Source of the DNA: Microbacterium sp.
Lineage (GTDB): Bacteria > Actinomycetota > Actinomycetes > Actinomycetales > Microbacteriaceae
NCBI GenBank assembly: GCA_029267645.1
Contig: JAJUIM010000008.1
Location: forward strand, 1 to 18,179
Length of the DNA stretch: 18,179 bases
Direction: 5' to 3'
Below, in pieces: positions 12,984-18,179 of this stretch. Every line of letters begins with the position of its first letter. Position 1 is the stretch's first letter. The notes beneath the pieces were generated by a model that was not told the DNA's origin, did not search any database, and was given only the letters and a program-made list of their open reading frames with translations. The position numbers were made by a program, and so were the translations under genes.

Positions 12984-13610
12984 GTGACCGATGCCTCCGA
13001 CGAGCCCGCGCACGGGGTGGGGCCCTGGGAGGGCCCGCTTCCCGATGGCGACCATTTCGACCCCGAGCTGCTCGCGCAGGGCGACCGCCGCAACGTCGTC
13101 GACCGCTACCGTTACTGGCGCATGGAGGCGATCGTCGCCGACCTCGACACGAGGCGCCATGGCTTCCACGTCGCGATCGAGAACTGGCAGCACGACATGA
13201 ACATCGGATCCATCGTGCGCAGCGCCAACGCCTTCCTCGCCGACACCGTGCACATCGTCGGCCGCAGGCGCTGGAACCGCCGCGGCGCCATGGTCACCGA
13301 CCGGTACCAGCACGTCGTGCACCACCCCGACGTCGCGTCGTTCCGCGCGTGGGCGGCGGGCGAGGGGATCCCCATCATCGCGGTCGACAACGTCGGCGAC
13401 GCCGTGCCCGTCGACCGCGCCGACCTGCCGGAGCGCTGCGTGTTCCTCTTCGGACAGGAGGGGCCGGGGCTCACGGAGGAGGCGCTCGCGGCGGCCGACA
13501 GTCGCATCGAGATCACGCAGTACGGGTCGACGCGCAGCATCAACGCCTCCGCAGCGGGCGCCGTCGTGATGTACGAGTGGTGCCGGAGGCACGCCGCGGC
13601 GCCCGTCTGA
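12984..13610 (+). CDS. SpoU/TrmH-family RNA 2'-O-methyltransferase
   Basis: The 208-residue product should methylate ribose 2'-OH groups in tRNA or rRNA using SAM through the SPOUT trefoil knot. Motif 1 NIGSIVRSANAF is at 73-84, motif 2 FLFGQEGPGL at 154-163, and motif 3 SINASAAGAVVMYEW at 185-199. The catalytic arginine of motif 1 is R79. An acidic N-terminal extension of about 60 residues precedes the core. GTG 12984 is preferred because it lies 6 nt after the -10 candidate and gives the family length; the frame is open back through the complement of mntH. The RNA target cannot be told from sequence. A 42-nt gap separates it from the next gene. Confidence 0.9.
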   Translation: MTDASDEPAHGVGPWEGPLPDGDHFDPELLAQGDRRNVVDRYRYWRMEAIVADLDTRRHGFHVAIENWQHDMNIGSIVRSANAFLADTVHIVGRRRWNRRGAMVTDRYQHVVHHPDVASFRAWAAGEGIPIIAVDNVGDAVPVDRADLPERCVFLFGQEGPGLTEEALAAADSRIEITQYGSTRSINASAAGAVVMYEWCRRHAAAPV

Positions 13611-13640
13611 CGTCCGCAGGGCCGTTCCAGGCGGGTTCGC

Positions 13641-13646
13641 GACAAT
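13641..13646 (+). promoter_or_regulatory. -10 candidate, leaderless kinase-like gene
   Basis: GACAAT ends 6 nt before ATG 13653, in the 42-nt gap after the methyltransferase gene. Confidence 0.45.
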
Positions 13647-13652
13647 GGACGA

Positions 13653-14279
13653 ATGCCCGATCAGCCCCTCGCCCGCGTGATCCTCATCGGCGGGGCGAGC
13701 GGATCCGGCAAGTCGCGGCTCGCGGAGCATTCGGGGCTGCCGCTGCTGCGCCTCGACGACTTCTACCGCGAGGGCGACGACCCCGCGCTGCCGCGGCTCG
13801 CGTCGGGCGAGGTCGACTGGGATGACGCGCGCTCGTGGCACCTCGACCGCGCGATCGAGGCGCTCGAGCGCCTTGCGTACGAGGGCGCGACGGAGGTGCC
13901 CGCGTACGACATCGGATCCTCGAGCATCACGGGATCGCGCACGCTCGCGCTGGGCGGCCACCGCTGTTTCGTCGCGGAGGGGATCTTCGTCGCCGACGCG
14001 ATCGAGGCGATCCGCGAGCGCGGCCTGCTCGACGACGCCCTGTGCGTGCGCCGCAGCCGGTGGATCACGATGGGCCTGCGGTTCCTGCGCGACGTGCGGG
14101 AGGCGCGCAAGCCGATCCCGACGCTGCTGCGCCGCGGGCTGCGCCTCGCGCGCCGCGAGCCGGGCATCGTGCGCGCGCTCACGGAGCGGGGATTCCGGCC
14201 GATGTCGGTGCGGCGGATCCGCGCGCTCCTCGCCGCCCGGGCGGGCCTCGCGCGCGAGGTCGAGCCCGGCGCCGCGTGA
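13653..14279 (+). CDS. P-loop NTPase, uridine-kinase-like
   Basis: This 208-residue cytosolic protein has a P-loop GGASGSGKS (13-21) and a following LRLDDFYREGDDP segment, which matches the LDDFY region of uridine kinases and related phosphoribulokinase-fold enzymes, where the Asp contacts substrate. DWDDARSWHLDRA (about 55-67) resembles the DWDxPxS motif of these kinases. The C-terminal half is very arginine-rich (about 135-200), unlike typical Udk, and may bind nucleic acid or an anionic partner. Uridine kinase activity is possible but not established. The gene lies between a methyltransferase and a PhnB-like protein, with no informative operon partner. Confidence 0.82.
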   Translation: MPDQPLARVILIGGASGSGKSRLAEHSGLPLLRLDDFYREGDDPALPRLASGEVDWDDARSWHLDRAIEALERLAYEGATEVPAYDIGSSSITGSRTLALGGHRCFVAEGIFVADAIEAIRERGLLDDALCVRRSRWITMGLRFLRDVREARKPIPTLLRRGLRLARREPGIVRALTERGFRPMSVRRIRALLAARAGLAREVEPGAA

Positions 14280-14293
14280 CGCGCCCCTGAGGG

Positions 14294-14322
14294 TTGTGGA
14301 CCCCGCGGGCCGCGCGTAGCCT
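14294..14322 (+). promoter_or_regulatory. Promoter candidate of the PhnB-like gene
   Basis: TTGTGG (14294-14299) and TAGCCT (14317-14322) are 17 nt apart. The start codon is 55 nt further on with a strong ribosome binding site, so this gene has a leader, unlike most neighbours. Confidence 0.55.
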
Positions 14323-14377
14323 CGGCGGCGTACGGGGCGCGCCCCGCGCCCGGTCGTCACCCGAGGGAGGAACGATC

Positions 14378-14857
14378 ATGGAGCTCAGCAAGATCCAGCC
14401 GAGTCTCTGGTTCGCCGACCAGGCTCGCGAGGCCATGGAGTACTACACGTCGGTGTTCCCCAACTCGGAGATCCGATCGATCGAGCTGTACCCCGACGAG
14501 TCGCTCGACCCGCACTTCGAGGGCATGCGCGGCAAGGTGCTGTCGGGCGAGTTCACGCTCGACGGCGTCGACTTCACCTGCCTCGACGGCGGCCCCGTCT
14601 CCACCTTCACGGAGGCGGTGTCGTTCACGGTGCTGTGCGCCGGTCAGGAGGAGATCGACTACTACTGGCACGCCCTCTCCCACACGCCCGAGGCCGAGCG
14701 GTGCGGCTGGTGCAAGGATCGCTTCGGCGTGAGCTGGCAGGTCCTGCCGCAGAACATGCGCCAGCTGACGTCGACGCCCGCGCAGGTCCAGGCGATGATG
14801 CGCATGAAGAAGATCGTCATCGAGGAGCTCGAGGACGCGGGGCTCGCGCCCGCCTGA
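14378..14857 (+). CDS. PhnB-like VOC family protein (3-demethylubiquinone-9 3-methyltransferase-type domain)
   Basis: This 159-residue protein has the paired beta-alpha-beta-beta-beta modules of the VOC superfamily. Recognisable points are SLWFADQAREAMEYYTSVF (9-27), the central FTLDGVDFTCLDGG, and CGWCKDRFGVSWQVLP near 110-125, which marks the PhnB-like subgroup annotated as a 3-demethylubiquinone methyltransferase domain. That name comes from domain history; most members are uncharacterised, and no SAM-binding fold is present. GAGGGAGG ends 7 nt before ATG 14378. Its TGA stop abuts the stop of the convergent MATE gene so that the two form TGATCA. Confidence 0.88.
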   Translation: MELSKIQPSLWFADQAREAMEYYTSVFPNSEIRSIELYPDESLDPHFEGMRGKVLSGEFTLDGVDFTCLDGGPVSTFTEAVSFTVLCAGQEEIDYYWHALSHTPEAERCGWCKDRFGVSWQVLPQNMRQLTSTPAQVQAMMRMKKIVIEELEDAGLAPA

Positions 14858-16180
14858 TCAGGCCGCGTTCTCGAGCCACGCTGTGCCGCGCACGCGGCGC
14901 GACAGCGTGAGCCACCGCATGCCCATGAGCACGCCGAAGAAGCCGAGGGCCACGAACATGAGGCCCCAGGATCCGGTGGGAGCCGCCATGAGCAGGATCA
15001 GCAGGTAGGCGACGAACGGCACGAGGTTCACGGCGCCCGCGAGGGCGAGGTAGCGCGAGTCGTTCGCGCCCATCAGGACCCCGTCGAGCACGTACACGAC
15101 GCCCGCGAGCGGCATGAGGATCCCCATGAGGATCAGAGCGGGCATCGTGACGTGCGACATGCTCCACTCGCCGGTGAACACGACGCCGAGCAGCGGCGAG
15201 AGACCGGCCACGAGCACGCCGATCGCGATGCCCGCGAACGCGCCCCACGCGACGGTGCGCGAGAGCACGCCGCGCACGCTCTTCTCGTCTCCCGCGCCGA
15301 GGTGCTTGCCGATGAGCGCCTGCGCCGCGATCGCGAGCGAGTCGAGCGCGAACGCCGCGGTCGAGGCGATCGTGTGCACGATCTGCCAGCCGGCGAGCTC
15401 GTCCGTGCCGAGCGCCGTCGCGGCCGCGACCGTGAGCAGCAGCCCGGCGCGCAGGGCGACTGTGCGGAGGAACAGCCAGCCGCCGGTGCGCGCCGTGCCG
15501 CGCACGCCCACGCGGGAAGGAGCGATGTCGGCGCCGTGCCGCTTCGCGATCCGCCCGATGATCGCGACGTAGGCCGCGACCATGCCCCACTGGGCGACGA
15601 TCGTGCCGGCCGCGGAGCCCGCGATCCCCCAGCCGAAGCCGTACATGAAGACCCAGTTGACTAGCGCGTTCGCGCCGAAGCCGGCGCCCGCGATCCACAG
15701 GGGCGTCACGGTGTCCTGCAGGCCGCGCAGCAGGCCCGTCGCGGCGAACACGACGAGCATGGCGGGCAGGCCCCACATGCTGAGCTCGAGGTAGATGACG
15801 GCCTGCTCGGCGACCGCGGGGCTCGGCCGGAAGAGCGACACGGCCCACGGCGTGAGGAAGAAGCCCGCGACCGCCAGCACGGCGCCGAGCCCGACCGCGA
15901 GCCACATGCCGTCGATGCCGCGTGCGACCGCCTTCGCGTCGTCGCCCGCGCCGTGCAGCCGCGCGACTGCAGGCGTCGTGGAGTAGGCGAGGAACACCAT
16001 GAGCCCCACGAGCGTCTGCAGCACCGCGCTTGCGATCGCGATGCCCGCGAGCTGCGTGACGCCGAGGTGCCCGACCATGATCGAGTCGAGCGCTAGGAAG
16101 ATGGGTTCGACGACGAGCGACCCGAACGCGGGCAGCGCGAGCCACAGGATCTGGCGGTTGAGAGTGCGTTCTGCGGCCAC
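14858..16180 (-). CDS. MATE family efflux transporter, DinF type
   Basis: This 440-residue protein has about 12 hydrophobic helices in two similar halves, as in cation-coupled multidrug and toxin exporters. Features include the first-helix segment LPAFGSLVVEPIF, then DSIMVGHLG and a basic loop after ARLHGAG; the second half repeats this with LDSLAIAAQALIGKHLGAGD. The DinF branch is suggested by the PxxG and GLLRGLQDT segments. The open frame extends well upstream, but GTG 16180 is selected by TACCCT 6 nt upstream with GGATCC in between, and by the family length. It begins 20 nt after the RraA-like stop. The substrate cannot be predicted. Confidence 0.9.
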   Translation of the reverse strand: MAAERTLNRQILWLALPAFGSLVVEPIFLALDSIMVGHLGVTQLAGIAIASAVLQTLVGLMVFLAYSTTPAVARLHGAGDDAKAVARGIDGMWLAVGLGAVLAVAGFFLTPWAVSLFRPSPAVAEQAVIYLELSMWGLPAMLVVFAATGLLRGLQDTVTPLWIAGAGFGANALVNWVFMYGFGWGIAGSAAGTIVAQWGMVAAYVAIIGRIAKRHGADIAPSRVGVRGTARTGGWLFLRTVALRAGLLLTVAAATALGTDELAGWQIVHTIASTAAFALDSLAIAAQALIGKHLGAGDEKSVRGVLSRTVAWGAFAGIAIGVLVAGLSPLLGVVFTGEWSMSHVTMPALILMGILMPLAGVVYVLDGVLMGANDSRYLALAGAVNLVPFVAYLLILLMAAPTGSWGLMFVALGFFGVLMGMRWLTLSRRVRGTAWLENAA

Positions 16181-16186
16181 GGATCC

Positions 16187-16192
16187 AGGGTA
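16187..16192 (-). promoter_or_regulatory. -10 box, leaderless MATE transcript
   Basis: TACCCT on the minus strand ends 6 nt before GTG 16180, with GGATCC as the spacer, the same layout as at xthA. Confidence 0.5.
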
Positions 16193-16200
16193 GGGGGCGC

Positions 16201-16668
16201 TCAGCGCTCGACGAGGATGCCGTCCTCGTCGCTGAACAGCCGCTTGCCGGGCGCGAAGTCGACGCCGCCGAACGAGACGGGCACGTCGACCTCGCCCGCG
16301 CCCGTCTTCGTGCTCTTGCGCGGGTTGCTGCCGAGCGCCTTGACGCCGAGCTCGAGCTGCGAGAGCGCCACCCGGTCGCGGATCGCGCCGTTGATGACGA
16401 CGCCCGCCCAGCCGTTCGACTGCGCGATCTCCGCGATCATGTCGCCCATGAGCGCGCGGTCCAGGGATCCGCCGCCGTCGACGACGAGGACCGCCCCGTC
16501 GCCGGGCTCGGACACCGTCGCCTTGAGGAGCGCGTTGTCCTCGAAGCAGCGCACGGTGCGGATCGGGCCCTCGAAGCGGGCGGTGCCGCCGAGGTTCTGC
16601 AGCTGGAGCGCCAGCGACTGCAGGTCGTCGCCGCGCTCGTCGTACAGGTCTGCGGTCGCTGTGGTCAT
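16201..16668 (-). CDS. rraA: RraA-like protein (HMG/oxaloacetate aldolase family)
   Basis: The 155-residue product belongs to the RraA/HMG-aldolase fold. The signature [21 protein letters not shown] (56-76) and [13 protein letters not shown] (86-98), with R97 and D98 in the active site, are present. In E. coli RraA inhibits RNase E, while many bacterial relatives are metal-dependent 4-hydroxy-4-methyl-2-oxoglutarate or oxaloacetate aldolases/decarboxylases. The intact R-D pair and glycine loop allow catalysis, so either role is possible. The ATG at 16668 follows AGAAGGA by 5 nt, and a promoter lies directly upstream. Length agrees with the family (about 160). It is flanked by a MATE gene downstream and the Nramp-like gene upstream on the same strand. 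Confidence 0.9.
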   Translation of the reverse strand: MTTATADLYDERGDDLQSLALQLQNLGGTARFEGPIRTVRCFEDNALLKATVSEPGDGAVLVVDGGGSLDRALMGDMIAEIAQSNGWAGVVINGAIRDRVALSQLELGVKALGSNPRKSTKTGAGEVDVPVSFGGVDFAPGKRLFSDEDGILVER

Positions 16669-16704
16669 GGTGATCCTTCTTCCGATGGGCGCGGGGGTAC
16701 TCCG

Positions 16705-16734
16705 ATCGTAGGGGCGGCGGGACGTGCCCGTCAC
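16705..16734 (-). promoter_or_regulatory. Promoter of the rraA-like gene
   Basis: GTGACG (16734-16729) and TACGAT (16710-16705) on the minus strand are 18 nt apart, the -35 overlapping the stop of the upstream transporter gene. A leader of about 30 nt with a ribosome binding site follows. Confidence 0.55.
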
Positions 16735-18050
16735 GACGCCAGTGTGATGACGAGCCTGATCGACAGGGCGAGCACGGCTGCGATGCCGAGGACACCGAAG
16801 AGGTTCTGCCACCACCGGTTGCGGAGGGAACCCATGAGCGGTCGATCGTTCGCCATGAGCACGATGAGAGTGGCGAGAAGTGGCGCTACGAAGACCGTGA
16901 GCGCCTGCGCGAACACGATGAGCTGCACGGGCGAGGACTGGAAGGCGAGCGCGATCGCGATTCCGAACGCGAGGATGAGCATGCTCGTGCCGCGCGAGGT
17001 CGCGGTGTTCGCGGACGCACCACGGCCGAACGCATCCGACATGATGGTCCCTCCGGCCATGGCGTTCGCGATCATCGACGAGACGGCCGATGCGAAGAAC
17101 CCGAGCCCGAACACGAAGCCGCCGACGGGGCCGGCGAGCGGCTCGAAGATGGCGGCCAGGCCGGCGAAGTCAGCGGCCGCCTGGCCAGTCGCGCCGAGCA
17201 CTGCCGCCGATACGACGATGATGAGCGCCGTCATGATCCCCGGCGCGATGATCCCGGGAATCGTGTCGACCATGGTGATGTCGCGGTAGTCGGCCTCCGT
17301 GCGACCGCGTTCCTTCGTACCGTAGGCGGTGTAGAAGGCGGCGTTGATCGAGAAGTTCGTGCCAACGAGGGCGATGAGGATGAGCCAGGATCCGTCGGGC
17401 GCCGTCGGCAGGAGTCCCGCCCCGGCGGCCGCCCAGTCGGGATTCGCGGCGAAGGCGCTCACGATGAAGCACACCGCCATGAGCGCGACGAGGAGGACGA
17501 GGATCTTCTCGATCACGCGGTACGCGTGCTTGACCAGCAGGACACCCGCGACGATGACTGTGCAGATCACCGTCCACATGATCGGAGACGTCCCGGGCAC
17601 GAGCATCGAGACACCGAGGCCCGATCCCGTCGCGTTTCCGACAGAGAAGCACAGACAGATCAGGAACACCCCGATGCCCGCAAGGAAACCGACCGGCTTG
17701 CCGAACCGGGTCTTGATCGAGTCGATGAGCGAGATCGGGGATTTCACTCCGAGTCGAACGCTCATGTCGGCGAGGAAGAGCATGAGGACCGTCGAGACGA
17801 CGATGACCCAGATCAGGGAGTATCGATACTCGCTGCCCGCCTGGACGGCGGTCGTCAGGTTGCCGGGGCCGAACTGCCACGCGCCCGCGATGAATGCCGG
17901 GCCGACGAGCATGAGGTGCTGCCACGGGGTTCGGCGCCGACGTCGGGCGCCGACGATGGTGCGGACGGTTTCGGTCGAGATACGGCTGTGCCCGGTGCCG
18001 GGCGTCGACATGGCGCGGAACGCCGACTTCGATCGTGTGGGTTCGCCCAT
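16731..18050 (-). CDS. Nramp-fold transporter with altered metal-binding motifs
   Basis: This 439-residue membrane protein has an Nramp/APC-fold pattern of about 11 helices after a 45-residue basic cytoplasmic N terminus. The helix-1 motif reads GPGN (61-64) instead of DPGN, so the metal-ligand aspartate is lost. In helix 6 the MPH motif is replaced by S-I-N (234-236, [11 protein letters not shown]), so the metal-ligand methionine is lost too. It is therefore unlikely to be a standard Mn2+ importer. B. subtilis YcsG, next to the 5-oxoprolinase gene pxpA, is a comparable Nramp-like protein of unknown substrate. ATG 18050 is preceded by GAAGGAG with a 5-nt gap. Codon choice looks slightly less GC-rich than in its neighbours. 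Confidence 0.87.
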   Translation of the reverse strand: MGEPTRSKSAFRAMSTPGTGHSRISTETVRTIVGARRRRRTPWQHLMLVGPAFIAGAWQFGPGNLTTAVQAGSEYRYSLIWVIVVSTVLMLFLADMSVRLGVKSPISLIDSIKTRFGKPVGFLAGIGVFLICLCFSVGNATGSGLGVSMLVPGTSPIMWTVICTVIVAGVLLVKHAYRVIEKILVLLVALMAVCFIVSAFAANPDWAAAGAGLLPTAPDGSWLILIALVGTNFSINAAFYTAYGTKERGRTEADYRDITMVDTIPGIIAPGIMTALIIVVSAAVLGATGQAAADFAGLAAIFEPLAGPVGGFVFGLGFFASAVSSMIANAMAGGTIMSDAFGRGASANTATSRGTSMLILAFGIAIALAFQSSPVQLIVFAQALTVFVAPLLATLIVLMANDRPLMGSLRNRWWQNLFGVLGIAAVLALSIRLVITLAS

Positions 18051-18076
18051 GAGGGCTCCTTCATCGGAGTTGCGGT

Positions 18077-18092
18077 GAGTCTTCGTCGACTC
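18077..18092. promoter_or_regulatory. Small inverted repeat upstream of the Nramp-like gene
   Basis: GAGTC (18077-18081) and GACTC (18088-18092) pair with a 6-nt spacer, 27 nt upstream of the ATG. It could be an operator, but a 5-bp repeat is weak evidence. Confidence 0.2.
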
Positions 18093-18105
18093 GAGGGCTG
18101 GGGAG

Positions 18106-18131
18106 GGGCGGGGCGCCAGCGCGCCCCGCCC
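18106..18131 (-). terminator. GC-rich hairpin upstream of the Nramp-like gene
   Basis: GGGCGGGGCGC (18106-18116) pairs perfectly with 18121-18131 across a CAGC loop. It has no T tract. It lies 21 nt downstream of a TGA on the minus strand and so probably ends an upstream minus-strand gene. Confidence 0.5.
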
Positions 18132-18152
18132 GGGTCGGTGACGCGGGAATCG

Positions 18153-18179
18153 TCACGCGTCCGAGCTCAGCCCAAGCGA
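18153..18179 (-). CDS. Possible C-terminal end of an upstream minus-strand gene (partial)
   Basis: Eight codons (SLGLSSDA) and a TGA can be read from the window edge. The hairpin 21 nt downstream supports a gene end here, but the stretch is too short to identify or to prove that the frame is used. Confidence 0.25.
   Translation of the reverse strand, partial: SLGLSSDA

Noticed and set aside
1..18179. Mobile element, resistance island or prophage around erm
   Set aside because: No transposase, integrase, terminal repeats or composition break is visible; neighbours are housekeeping genes.
1..18179. CRISPR array, tRNA or rRNA genes
   Set aside because: No regularly spaced direct repeats and no cloverleaf-like or rRNA-like segment were seen.

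Overview
The window is about 70% GC by eye and almost fully coding, with short intergenic gaps and many gene starts lying 6-7 nt downstream of a TANNNT-like -10 box. The gene set (NatAB-type exporter, DesK-like kinase with NarL-type regulator, an MntR of actinobacterial type, Erm methyltransferase, two Nramp-fold transporters) points to a high-GC actinobacterium, most likely Microbacteriaceae. The family assignment is inference. No tRNA, rRNA, CRISPR array, IS element or prophage gene was seen.

Layout. 1-1886 (minus): a two-gene ABC exporter, ATPase then a permease cut by the window edge, divergent from a FMN-dependent reductase (2090-2647) that ends in a perfect hairpin terminator. 2708-3032 (minus): a broken VOC-family gene. 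3160-5107 (plus): sensor kinase plus response regulator. 5111-6251 (minus): exonuclease III and an 87-residue protein with two DivIVA-like motifs, divergent from pyrE and a ROK-family gene (6381-7890). An intergenic palindrome cluster follows. 8020-8927 (minus): HAD-IIA phosphatase with a coupled 41-residue membrane peptide. 9022-10654 (plus): short-chain dehydrogenase and an MntR-type regulator.

10639-11684 holds an Erm-type 23S rRNA methyltransferase preceded by a 21-codon leader peptide and a set of competing RNA stems, one of which covers the erm ribosome binding site. Next come mntH (minus, to 12908) with a palindrome over its promoter, a SpoU/TrmH methyltransferase, a P-loop uridine-kinase-like protein, a PhnB-like VOC protein, a DinF-type MATE exporter (minus), an RraA-like protein (minus), and a second Nramp-fold transporter (minus) whose metal-ligand motifs are replaced. 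The right edge has a GC-rich hairpin and possibly the last codons of another minus-strand gene.

Functional connections. The MntR homologue has a manganese-type ligand set and lies one gene away from mntH, whose promoter carries the best operator candidate in the window, so a local manganese homeostasis unit is likely. The erm gene sits between these two and looks inducible by leader-peptide attenuation. Two window-wide patterns stand out: 12 gene starts fit leaderless transcription, and the hexamer GGATCC occurs 44 times, roughly seven times the expectation from base composition, in all three codon phases and in intergenic DNA.
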